Shown here piece by piece: positions 25,301 through 34,200 of a stretch of DNA of 64,000 nt (position 1 is its first letter; each line of letters begins with the position of its first letter). The position numbers and the translations under genes were made by a program. The notes beneath the pieces are model-generated. The model saw only the letters and a list, made by a program, of their open reading frames with translations. It did no database searches and was not told the DNA's origin. Source of the stretch: Cohnella sp. SGD-V74 (GTDB lineage Bacteria; Bacillota; Bacilli; Paenibacillales; Paenibacillaceae); NCBI RefSeq assembly GCF_003001675.1, contig NZ_PVYW01000003.1, positions 186,001 to 250,000 of the forward strand, written 5' to 3'.

Positions 25301-27757
25301 CTCATGCCGATCGACGAGCTGCTTCAGCGTCTTCTCCAACCGGGTGCGATCGAGCCTCCCTCTCAGCCGCAGCGCTTCGGATAAGTTGTAATTGGTGCTG
25401 CCCGGCTGCAGCCGATCCAGCAGCAGCAGCCGCTTCTGCGCGGACGAGACAGGATAGGCCGTCTGCGCGGACACCGGAACCAAAGGCAGAAGCTTGTCCG
25501 CTCCCGCCGTCCCGCTCTTGGACTGCCGAACGAATCGGGCCAAGTTCAGCACCGTTCCCTGCTGCAAAACATCTGTAATGGCAATCGGAACGCCCAGCAG
25601 CCGCTCGATCTCATGAACGACCTGCATCGCAATAATCGAATCTCCGCCAAGCTGATAGAAGTGCTCGGTGACGTCGATTTCTTCAAACCCCAACATTTTG
25701 CCCACGATTTGCCCGATGCCGTCTTCCAGCGAGTCGTATTCTCCCGAGGCTTTGCCTGCAAGCTTAACTCGGTTGGCAGAGGCTCGCGCCTCCGTTTCGG
25801 TCTCCGCTGCGGCTGCGGCCGCCACCGGCGCGACAATGACCGGGATCAAGCCGGAGTGCTCCACATTCGGCTTGATCCAGCAGCGATAGGGCTGGAACGA
25901 ATAAGTGGGCAGGTGCAGCCGTTTCCTGCGCTCGCCGGCATACACGCCGGACCAATCGACGTTAGCGCCCTGCGCGTAATCTCTGGCCAGCGCCTCTTCC
26001 GCCGACGCATCCGCCAAATCTGCCTCTCCATCCCCGGCATGATCCGGTTGTCCGCCTGATGCCAGCATTTTTGCCCCGATAAAAACGCCTCTTGCGCTTC
26101 CCGCTAGAGCGAGATCCGCCGAAGCCGCCGGCGAGGACGCCATAAACTGAATCTGCTCCAGCTTATGGCGCAATTCCGGCACGTCCCGCACTGCGCAGGC
26201 GATCCGATAATCGTAATGCCCTCTGCCCGCGCTGGAGGTGAAGCAAATGTCCCGAACGGACAACCGCTCCGCGCTCTCTTGATAGAGGAACGAGATATAG
26301 TCTTCGATCATTCGGAGAAGGGAGTCGCGGCTTCTCGCCGACAGGGTGAACACGGAGCCGCCCTGCGCCTCTTCGTCCGTACGCTCCTCGTCGCCCGGTT
26401 GCGGGCTCTCCTCCAAAATAACGTGACAGTTCGTACCGCTCATGCCGAAGGCGCTTACTCCGGCTCTTCTAGGAGCGGCCGCCTTTTCCCACTTTCTCGC
26501 ACGATCGTTGATGTATACAGGAGAACGGATAAAATCGATGGCCGAATTCGGTTGCGTAAAATGAATCGTTGGCGGGATTATACGCTTCTTCAGGGAGAGC
26601 GCAGCTTTCACTAAACCGGCGATCCCTGCAGCGTGGTCCAAATGACCAATGTTGCTTTTTACCGAACCGATAGCACAAAATTGATTCGCCTCCGTCGAGT
26701 TTCGGAATGCCCGCGTAATCCCTTCGATCTCGATAGGATCTCCCAGCACGGTGCCCGTCCCATGGGCTTCGATGCAGGAGATCGTCTCCGGCTCCACATT
26801 CGCATCTCGCCAGGCCTGCACGATGACGTCTTCCTGCGCGGCGGCGTTCGGCGCGGTAATGCCGACCGAGCTGCCGTCCTGATTGGCGGCGCTGCCTTTA
26901 ATGACGGCATAGATGCTGTCGCCGGCGTCGATCGCCTGCTGCAGCGGCTTCAGCAGCACGCCGATGACCCCTTCTCCCCCGCCCGTTCCGTCCGCGCGAA
27001 TGTCGAACGGCTTCGCCCGCCCGTCGGCCGACGCGATTCCGACGCTGATGCCGAGATCGACCGGAAACGTATAGAGCTTGGAGCTGCCGACCAGCGCAAG
27101 CTCGCATTCTCCATTGCGAATCGCCTGGCAGGCAAGGTGCACGGCAACGAGCGAGGACGAGCATGCCGTATCCACCATAAGAGCCGGTCCCTTGAAGTCC
27201 AGCAAATAGGCGATCCGACTGGCGATCATCGAGCTGAGGTTGCCGGGAATGGCCAGTCCGAGCGATTGCGGGTCCAGCGCTTCGATCATCCGTTTGTAAT
27301 CGTGAAAGCTGTCGGCGTTATACCCGAGGAACACCCCTGTTCTGCTCCCCCTCAGCGCATCCCCTCCGTAACCCGCATCCTCGATCGTCTGCCAGGCCGT
27401 CTGCAGAAACAGCCGCTGATTGGGATTCATCAGGCTCGCTTCCTTGGGAGACAGGCGAAAAAAGCTGTAGTCGAACGTACTGATGTCATCCAAAAAGGCG
27501 CATTCCAGCAGCTTCGCGGATTTTCGGTCAATATGCAGTCTGTGCATGTAATCTTCAATGTCACGCAGCCGGTTTTCCGGAAGCGGTCCGATACAATCCA
27601 AGCCTTGCTCCAGGTTCTCCCAAAATTGCTCCAGGGTGCTTGCATGAGGCAGCTTGGCGGACATGCCGATAATCGCGATGTCTCTGTTTGATACTTCCGA
27701 AATTTCAATCGCGTCTTCTTCATCGTCTCGCAAGCGGATCGATTGAAATTGCAGCAT
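22328..27757 (-). CDS. Hybrid PKS/NRPS: KS-ACP-C-A-PCP
   Basis: 1809 residues. KS (about 25–450) has DTACSSS (Cys near 199), EAHGTGT and NIGHLDHAAG. There is no AT domain; the post-KS linker ends in LPTYSFQPYRCWI, so malonyl loading is expected in trans from the AT encoded at 28601. ACP (Ser near 707, LGGDSI), condensation domain with HHIISDG (about 892), adenylation domain (about 1230–1720) whose pocket residues by the PheA alignment read D-V-C-Y-L-G-G-I-C-K (no confident substrate), and a final PCP (FDLGGQSIQAV, about 1760). No TE, reductase or terminal C domain follows. It would add one C2 unit and one amino acid to the chain made by the upstream NRPS. ATG 27757 has GGGGGAG. Confidence 0.92.
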   Translation of the reverse strand: MLQFQSIRLRDDEEDAIEISEVSNRDIAIIGMSAKLPHASTLEQFWENLEQGLDCIGPLPENRLRDIEDYMHRLHIDRKSAKLLECAFLDDISTFDYSFFRLSPKEASLMNPNQRLFLQTAWQTIEDAGYGGDALRGSRTGVFLGYNADSFHDYKRMIEALDPQSLGLAIPGNLSSMIASRIAYLLDFKGPALMVDTACSSSLVAVHLACQAIRNGECELALVGSSKLYTFPVDLGISVGIASADGRAKPFDIRADGTGGGEGVIGVLLKPLQQAIDAGDSIYAVIKGSAANQDGSSVGITAPNAAAQEDVIVQAWRDANVEPETISCIEAHGTGTVLGDPIEIEGITRAFRNSTEANQFCAIGSVKSNIGHLDHAAGIAGLVKAALSLKKRIIPPTIHFTQPNSAIDFIRSPVYINDRARKWEKAAAPRRAGVSAFGMSGTNCHVILEESPQPGDEERTDEEAQGGSVFTLSARSRDSLLRMIEDYISFLYQESAERLSVRDICFTSSAGRGHYDYRIACAVRDVPELRHKLEQIQFMASSPAASADLALAGSARGVFIGAKMLASGGQPDHAGDGEADLADASAEEALARDYAQGANVDWSGVYAGERRKRLHLPTYSFQPYRCWIKPNVEHSGLIPVIVAPVAAAAAAETETEARASANRVKLAGKASGEYDSLEDGIGQIVGKMLGFEEIDVTEHFYQLGGDSIIAMQVVHEIERLLGVPIAITDVLQQGTVLNLARFVRQSKSGTAGADKLLPLVPVSAQTAYPVSSAQKRLLLLDRLQPGSTNYNLSEALRLRGRLDRTRLEKTLKQLVDRHESLRTSFHFYGGDPVQRIHDEVSIEIAWAEASEDEIDARIRQCIQPYDLGSAPLFRVFAFELDREEYMLLFDMHHIISDGTSMGILVREFVALYDGQQLSPLELQYKDYSVWEREILQSTELAKQKRFWLEALAGEPPILDLPTDFVRPPVKSERGHTIFLELEDELTQQLKQFAREANTSLFMVMMSVYQILLAKYSNNEEIAVGTPIAGRLHPDLGGLVGMFINTLVFLNKPSPSKTYEQFLGEVKAYSLQAYQNQDFPFDDLVRELGFTDLSRNPIFDTMFIMQNLKMPGMTGEHFELSSYPIASNTAKFDLMVQAVERGNRMELIVEYCTDLFRQQTVEQMMEHYIELLKQCSAYPQTAIGELNMLTERQWRRMTVEFNEMSGEYDESLMIHQMFERQAWLNPAQPAVELEDRFITYGELNEKANQLARLLRSKGVKADEVVGLLTYPSPEMMIGILAVLKAGGAYLPIDPEYPEARKSFMLNNCRASIVLTNAAGVWNPGEDKEVLDLLDDGLYEGDKSDLQPVQTARDLMYVIYTSGSTGDPKGVMIEHRSFHNFAYTMNRHCGETFGPNDRGLGLTNISFDVSVCELFMPLVFGGTLVLYDMRNFVNVKPLVETIVHKRITFAYIPPTILSAAAKGLAEHRDKIKLNKMLVGVEPIKDTVLEQFIELNPAMSIVNGYGPTETTICSNMYVYRSRSPEGKNVPIGRPLYNNQAYILGAGDLPVPIGVAGELCISGKGLARGYIHRPDLTARSFVEHPWLSGERMYRTGDLAKWLPDGNAVYLGRIDRQVKIRGYRIELSEVEIQLLKCPSIREVVVTAEAEEGGAGYSRLCAYFVADAELSLNTLREAVLKDLPSFMIPSYFVQIDEMPLTSNGKIDRKALPHLEGRKSHLESYEGPTNELEEQIAAIWREVLNLDKIGINDSFFDLGGQSIQAVRVQIELEDRGFPMDGLNIVEHNTIQALASHMEQLKKSQAGKEERHDNEYE

Positions 27758-27772
27758 GCTACTCCCCCTCGT

Positions 27773-28585
27773 CTAAAATGTCGTCGCCGGCCGAGTGTCT
27801 CTGTTCCTCCTATTCAGCAAAATCGTCAGAGCGATCATGCCGGCCACGCCGATCAGCGTCATCGCGATCGCCGCCGGGTCGTTGCTCATCCATCCCTTGC
27901 CGACGTCCAGCTTATAGCCGACGAAGAACAAGCTCATCGCCGTAATCTGCACGATGATCGGCGCCCATAAGGAACGCGCAATGATATAGATGAAGCAATA
28001 CACCGTGCCGGTCACAACCGAAATGAGCATGAAGCCGGCGCTTGGCTGAACGACGACGTAACCGACCATTTGTACAATCACTGCGATCCCTACCGGCATT
28101 ACTTTTCTTAGCTCATTAAAGACAAGCCCCCGGAAGAGCACTTCCTCAAGCGCGGGAAACAGAATGCCGAGCGTCGCGACAATCAGCAGGAAATTCCCGC
28201 TGCCCATCATCGAGTCCACATTGGCCTCCAAATCCGGGAACACCTCCTTTAACGACACGATTTCCAACAGCCCCAGGCTGGCCAGCGCCCCCGCGAGTCC
28301 GATCAGGAAGCTGAACGCGGCCATTCCGGGCGGCAGCTTCACGAGCTTCACCGCCTGAACGAACGATTGACGCTCCGTGTTGCGGAATACCAGGTTCAGC
28401 TTATACAGCAGCCAATAGAGCAGCATCGTCAAACCGAAAATGAAAATCAGATGAAGCGGCGGATTCGCATCGATCAGCTTCCCGTAAGCTTCCAGGGCCA
28501 GCAGGCGTCCGAATACAAATATGGAGAAATAGAAAACGACAAAATAAAGAATGACGTTCGCCGCTGCAGCCACATATTTTTTCAT
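27773..28585 (-). CDS. CPBP-family intramembrane protein (third in cluster)
   Basis: About 270 residues, seven to eight hydrophobic segments. Motif 1 of CPBP (Abi/CaaX) proteases is intact as LEEVLFRGLVFNELR. The later metal-site histidines seem absent: the positions expected for motifs 2 and 3 read VGYVVVQPS and WAPIIVQIT. It may therefore be a non-peptidase membrane protein, for instance in immunity or as a scaffold for synthesis. Two homologues lie upstream around the AT gene. I chose ATG 28585 after GGAAGG; GTG 28594 is possible. Confidence 0.75.
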   Translation of the reverse strand: MKKYVAAAANVILYFVVFYFSIFVFGRLLALEAYGKLIDANPPLHLIFIFGLTMLLYWLLYKLNLVFRNTERQSFVQAVKLVKLPPGMAAFSFLIGLAGALASLGLLEIVSLKEVFPDLEANVDSMMGSGNFLLIVATLGILFPALEEVLFRGLVFNELRKVMPVGIAVIVQMVGYVVVQPSAGFMLISVVTGTVYCFIYIIARSLWAPIIVQITAMSLFFVGYKLDVGKGWMSNDPAAIAMTLIGVAGMIALTILLNRRNRDTRPATTF

Positions 28586-28600
28586 CGCGTCCACCTTCCG

Positions 28601-29818
28601 TTAAATAAGGTTCGCTTCCGCAAGTCTGTTCCTCTGCTGCTCCGGCGGAACGCCTTTCATCTGCAAAATCGCTTGCAGCCATTGCAGTCCTTGGTGAATA
28701 TCCTCCGGGCCAGGCTGCTTATTCTGCTGCTCCAGCCTGCCGCGAAGATCGATGAGCCGCTTGTAAGGCTCCACGACGCCTTGCCGAGCTTTCGGATCGT
28801 CTGGACGGCGATTCGGTTCCGTGACCGCAATGGCTACCAGCTTAGCAATAGGATGATCGCTGCGACTTGCCTCTCCGGTTCTGTTCGCGATCCGGCTGGC
28901 CAGCCGTTTGCGGTCTTCTGCGACGTCGTAGGCAAACGCATCGATCGCTTCATGGCTTTTCAATAGCTGCTTCAGAACCGTTTTCGGCCCCAGCTCGATC
29001 GCCAGCTCGATTCCCCAGTAATGCAGAACGTTCATCGATTTGTGCCACTGTACGGGCAGCGTCATTTGCCGGGTCAATTCCTCGACCAGACTTTGCTTGT
29101 TCGCATCAATCGCATGGCCCGTTACGTTTGACAGCACTTTGTAATGCAAAGTTTTGAACGCGACCTGTTCAAGCCGGCGCTTCAGCTCCTCGGCTGCGGA
29201 CTGCATCAGCGGGTGGTGAAAAGGAGCGCCGACTTGCAAATGGGTTACCTTCGCTCCGAGCTTGCGGAAATGGGACTCCACCCGCTCCATCGCCGGATAG
29301 GTTCCGGAGACGACCGCTTGGAAGGGCCCGTTGTAGCAGGCGATGCAGGCCTCTTCACGGCTTGCAGTCAGTGTCGCCAGCTGCTCCTCTGCCGTTAAAT
29401 AATCGATTCCGCCGACGGCGAGCATCGTACCCGTTCCTAGCTCTGAAGCCGCCTTCATCGTTTGCCCCCGGAAATGCACAAGCTCTAATGCCTCGGCGAA
29501 AGAGATTGCCCCCGCTCCGCAAAGCGCCGAATATTCCCCGAGGCTGTGTCCCGCCGCGGCAAAGGGATGAACTCCGATCTCCTCCCTATACACGCGATAC
29601 ATCGCCATCGAAGCGGTCAGCAGCGCCGGCTGAGCAACGTCGGTGCTCGTCAACTGGTCTATCGGACCGTGAAAGCAGGCGTTTGTTACGCTCCAGCCCA
29701 GCGTGTCGTCGGCTTCTTCGAAGGTTCGTTTGGCGATCGGGTAATGGTCGTAAAACCATTTTCCCATACCCGCCATTTGCGAGCCTTGTCCCGGGAACAG
29801 CAGCGCCACCTTCTTCAT
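28601..29818 (-). CDS. Trans-acting malonyl-CoA acyltransferase (FabD-like) with C-terminal extension
   Basis: 405 residues. Starts MKKVALLFPGQGSQMAGMG; the nucleophile elbow is GHSLGEYSAL and the catalytic His lies in VGAPFHHPLM. FabD proteins end near residue 310; here about 110 extra residues follow, rich in charged and Gln residues, without a motif I recognise. It supplies the AT-less KS module encoded two genes downstream. ATG 29818 overlaps the stop of the preceding CPBP gene (ATGA). This arrangement is the hallmark of trans-AT PKS clusters. Confidence 0.9.
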   Translation of the reverse strand: MKKVALLFPGQGSQMAGMGKWFYDHYPIAKRTFEEADDTLGWSVTNACFHGPIDQLTSTDVAQPALLTASMAMYRVYREEIGVHPFAAAGHSLGEYSALCGAGAISFAEALELVHFRGQTMKAASELGTGTMLAVGGIDYLTAEEQLATLTASREEACIACYNGPFQAVVSGTYPAMERVESHFRKLGAKVTHLQVGAPFHHPLMQSAAEELKRRLEQVAFKTLHYKVLSNVTGHAIDANKQSLVEELTRQMTLPVQWHKSMNVLHYWGIELAIELGPKTVLKQLLKSHEAIDAFAYDVAEDRKRLASRIANRTGEASRSDHPIAKLVAIAVTEPNRRPDDPKARQGVVEPYKRLIDLRGRLEQQNKQPGPEDIHQGLQWLQAILQMKGVPPEQQRNRLAEANLI

Positions 29819-30462
29819 GGACTCACCCCCATTTGAAACCAAACCATCACCGTTCCGCTGCTGAATACGTGCACGATCAAGGAAGCCCACAAGGAATCGG
29901 AAGCCCAGTAGACAAGCCCGTATAAGAGCGCCCCTAAGGCGGCAAAGCCTCCTAAAATCGGATCCATCATGATGACTCCAAATAGCACGGCCTGAACAAG
30001 AACCGCGACATAGACCGGGGATACGGCGCGAACTTCATTCAGAATCAGCCCCCGGAACAGCACTTCCTCAAACAAGGAACCGATCAACACCGTGCTGAGC
30101 AGCGTTAACGCAATCGCATTCCCTCCTCCGCCGACGAATTCCACCAAATTGTAAATTTGCGGCCAATCCTCCCGAATGACCGGGAGGTTGGCTGCGCTGT
30201 AGATGACGGTTCCTAGCGCGATTCCGATCAACGGAGCGATGAGGAGCGCCTTGGTCGAAATGGGCTTCACTCGGCAGAAGATCAGCAGCGACCGCTTGCG
30301 GGCTTTCATCAGCAGCGCATAAATCGCGAGCGTACAGACGTTGTTGACGATAAACGACACCTGAAGAGACAATTGCGACAACACGCTTTGGCTGACGAGC
30401 TGAACGGCGACATAGATCGCCAAATACAGCACGATGAAGCCGATGGCCCGAACGACTTTCAC
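29815..30462 (-). CDS. CPBP-family intramembrane protein (second in cluster)
   Basis: 215 residues, about six hydrophobic segments. Motif 1 is FEEVLFRGLILNEVR. The motif-2 region reads FGVIMMDPIL, lacking the His, but motif 3 keeps a His (WASLIVHVFSS). Start GTG at 30462 overlaps the previous CPBP stop as GTGA, and its own stop overlaps the AT start. Such tight coupling implies a matched stoichiometry with the other membrane proteins and the AT. Confidence 0.75.
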   Translation of the reverse strand: MKVVRAIGFIVLYLAIYVAVQLVSQSVLSQLSLQVSFIVNNVCTLAIYALLMKARKRSLLIFCRVKPISTKALLIAPLIGIALGTVIYSAANLPVIREDWPQIYNLVEFVGGGGNAIALTLLSTVLIGSLFEEVLFRGLILNEVRAVSPVYVAVLVQAVLFGVIMMDPILGGFAALGALLYGLVYWASDSLWASLIVHVFSSGTVMVWFQMGVSP

Positions 30463-31271
30463 GCCGCCCCCTCCTTACGAATCGCGTGGGCCTGCAATCC
30501 CCGATGCTTGTTGAAGATCACGATAAGCAGAGCAACGATCGCGATTCCTGTAATCGTCAGGAAGAGGTACTGCATATTCGGGTCGGTGACGTGCGTCTCC
30601 GATCTTCTGAATACATATTGGCTGCCTTGACAGGCGTATTGCGCAACAATCGGCGCCCAGATCGAACGATAACGAACATACAGAAGGGCGAACACGACCG
30701 CGCCCAGAAATCCGTACACCGTTAACGGAATGTCAAAGCTGAAAAACAATCCGCCATACAAAATCCCTTGAATAAGGATGGCGACCGTCAGCGGCGACAG
30801 GTTGCGCAGCTCCTTAAAAATCATGCCGCGAAACAGCATTTCCTTGTAAATATTGCCGTACAACAAGAAGGCGAGAAACATCAGCACGCTTGAGCCGTCG
30901 TTGAGGTAGGCCAAGATCTCCTCGAACTGCGGAAATTGCTCTTGAATCCAGCTCAGACTGAAAAATAGATCCGTAAACCAGCCCATCAGCAAACCGATCG
31001 AGACAATCGTGACGACTTGCGGCATGCCGAGCTTGGTAAAACCGGCTTCCTTGAAAATATGAACCTTGCGAACCTTCAGCAGGATGAAAAAGAGGAGAGG
31101 CATTTGAATGATGTCGTTAAAGACGATAAAGGCGATCGGATTGTCCTCAAACCAGCCGGACGTCGGGTACACAAACCGGGAGTAAACTTGGATTAGGCCA
31201 TAGAATAAAACAAAATAAACGGCGATGATCCACACGATGTTGAACAAGCTTTTGGAAGTCGTTTTTTTCAT
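30459..31271 (-). CDS. CPBP-family intramembrane protein (first in cluster)
   Basis: 270 residues, about seven to eight hydrophobic segments. The motif-1 region reads YKEMLFRGMIFKELR: the first Glu of the usual EExxxR is Lys. The motif-3 position reads WAPIVAQYA, with Gln for His, so proteolytic activity is doubtful. It starts at ATG 31271, overlapping the NRPS stop by 4 nt. Together with the two genes downstream it forms a three-member family inside one operon. Confidence 0.72.
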   Translation of the reverse strand: MKKTTSKSLFNIVWIIAVYFVLFYGLIQVYSRFVYPTSGWFEDNPIAFIVFNDIIQMPLLFFILLKVRKVHIFKEAGFTKLGMPQVVTIVSIGLLMGWFTDLFFSLSWIQEQFPQFEEILAYLNDGSSVLMFLAFLLYGNIYKEMLFRGMIFKELRNLSPLTVAILIQGILYGGLFFSFDIPLTVYGFLGAVVFALLYVRYRSIWAPIVAQYACQGSQYVFRRSETHVTDPNMQYLFLTITGIAIVALLIVIFNKHRGLQAHAIRKEGAA

Positions 31272-34200
31272 TGTTCGTTGTCGCCTCCATTTGAGTTACG
31301 GGAAGTTTCCCTTGCTACAGCTGCGTTCACATCGGCGGTAAAGGCTTCGATGACTTGATGCATGACCTGGACGAAAGATTGCAGCAGCCGCTTCATTCTG
31401 TCCGGGTTTAAGCGATGTGCGTTGAATTGCAGCACGAGCTGGATTTCACGCTTGGCGGACAAGCTCGCGCCAATGCAAATGTCGTAATCGCTCTCCCCTG
31501 CGAGAGAATGCGGCCCGTCTTGCGAAAATACGGGCAATAACGTTCCTTTTTCTCTCGTTTTTACAACTCTCTCGCGCCATTCGGACAGCGGAATGCCTAA
31601 TGCCGAACCCGTGCGGAGGCTTTCATGGATACTCGCAATCAATTGTCCAAAATGGTTCACCCGAACGAAGCTTTGCCGCAGCTCGCCGACAAATCCTTGT
31701 TGGCGAACGACTTGTATCGTAATCTCTTGTTGCTCGGAACGCTCGTGAAGCAAGTAGGCATAAATCGCCAGCCAGATGTCGTGAATGTCCACGCCTAGCC
31801 GCGCGGCGATAGAAGTCAGTTGGTCGATCGCCTTCTTGTCCGGAGTATAGCGGTACTCTCTTCCCGCTTGTTGCGAGGCAGAAGGGCCAAAGTCGCCCAG
31901 CGGCCACGGGATCAGCGCAATTTTCTCCGTTGCAGCCTGCTTCTTGCGTGATCGGATGTGTTCGGCCAGCTTGAATACCGTCGAATAGGTGAACAAGTCG
32001 GTTACTTTGACCAGATCGGGATACACGGTGTCAATTTCCGCTTGCGCCCTGACAAGCAGCAATGAATTTCCCCCGATGTCGAAGAAGTTGTCGTGAACGC
32101 TGAACTTCTCCATTCCCGACAGCTCTTGCCAGATGGCGGCCAGCCGCCGTTCGATTTCGCTGTTCGGCAGCGTCGAAGCCTCATCGCGTCCTTCCCCTGC
32201 CCCTTGCGGATCGGGAAGCGCTTTGCGGTCCAGCTTCCCGTTAAAGCTGAGCGGCATTTGGTCCAATTGCACGATGTAGCCGGGCACCATATATTCCGGC
32301 ACTTTACGCTGCAGCCATGCTTTGACTTCGACGCCCGACAAAGGCTGGCTTGCCACCATGTAGCCGCAAAGATAATCCTCATTCTGCTTATTGCGCTTCA
32401 CGACGACTACGCATTCGCGAATGTGCTCGTGCTTCAGGAGCGCTTGCTCGATCTCGCCCAATTCGATGCGGAAGCCGCGAATTTTGACTTGATTGTCTCT
32501 CCTTCCCAAGTATTGAATGTTTCCGTCCGGCAGCCAGCGGGCCAGATCTCCCGTGCGATACAGCTTCCGACCGGCGAGGAACGGATGGTCCACGAACGCT
32601 TGGGCCGTCAATTCCGGCCGGTTCGCATAGCCGCGAGCCAAGCCGTCGCCGGCGATGCACAGCTCTCCCGGAACTCCGATCGGCTGCAATTGGAAGCTGT
32701 CGCTTAGGATCAGCAGAGACGTATTGTAGATCGGCTTGCCGATCGGCACGATACTTGCCGGCTCGTCCCAGCGGCATTCGTAATAGGACACGTCGACCGT
32801 CGCTTCCGTCGGACCGTACAGGTTGATCAGTCGCGTGCCGAAGCGCTCGTTCAGCGCTTTGAACTGCTCGACCTGCGGCGCTTGCAGCGCTTCGCCGCTG
32901 GCAAATACATAGGAGAGGCTATCGAGCTTGGTCGTCAGTCCCGTACGATGACAGCGCTCCAAAAACAGCTTCAGCATCGGAGGCACGAAATGCATATGGC
33001 TTACTTCGTACCGTTCGATTGCCGTGACAATTAGCGCCGGGTCCTTCTCTCCTCCGCTTTCCAGCAGCGCCACTCGGCTGCCGGAAATCATCCACCAGAA
33101 CAGCTCCCATACCGAGACGTCGAAGGTGAACGGCGTTTTCTGCAAGATGACGCTGTCCGGACCCAGCGGATATTGATCCTGCATCCACAGCAGGCGATTC
33201 GTCACCGAGCGATGCTCGATCATCGTTCCTTTCGGCCGCCCGGTCGAGCCCGACGTGTAGATGACGTACGCCAGATGACGGCTCGTATGCGCACGAGGCA
33301 GATTGTTGCCATCGTCCGCGTACGATGACTCGCTGTCCACATCGATTCCCGTTACCGTCTGAAGCTCGCTTATGCTCCCTTGCAGCGGAAGCCAATATTT
33401 CGCTCTGCCGACTACGATGCCGGCCCCGCTGTCTTGAAGCAGGTACTGAATGCGCTCCGCCGGGAAATCGGGCGATACGGGCAAGTAAGCCCCTCCGGCC
33501 TTCCAGATCGCCAAGATGGCGACCAGCATTTCCGGCGAACGCTCGATCAACAGCGGCACGACGCTATCGGCCTTGACGCCGTGTTCGCGCAGCGTGCGGG
33601 CGAGCCGGTTCGCCCGCTCGTTCAGCTCTCCGTAGCCGAGGCTCAGGTCCAGCCACTGTACCGCAATCCGCTCCTTCCGATCCGCCGCCTGCATTTCAAA
33701 GTAATCGAGCAGCGTGCAATCCTCCAGATAATCTCTGTGCGTCGCGTTAAAGTCGCCAAGAATGATCCGCTTCTCCTCCTCGCTCATCCATTCCAACTCG
33801 GAGACGGAGCAGTCCGGCTCGCGGCAAACGCTTTGCACGATTCGGATATAATGCCTCAGCATTCGTTCGGCCGTTTCCGGCGTAAAGAGCGATGTCGCAT
33901 ACTCCAGGTTTAAGGTCAATGCCGTTCCATGCTCCACTGCCTCCAGCGTCAAATCGAATTTGGCGGTCGGATTGTCCAGCGCATAGGGCGCGAATAAGAC
34001 CTCATCCAGCTCCAGCTCTGGCAGCCCCATGTTTTGCACAATAAACATCGCATCGAACAGCGGATTGCGCGACAGATCCCGTTCCAGCTTCAGCCCGTCG
34101 ATTAAGCGCTCGAACGGATAGTCTTGATGCTGGAACGCCTCAAGCGTTAATGCCTTCGTTGCATTCAGCAGCTCTCCGCAGCTTTCGTTTGCCGAGATTT

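Noticed and set aside
22328..27757. AT domain within the KS protein
   Set aside because: The post-KS region lacks GHSxGE and is too short; a separate AT gene supplies the activity.
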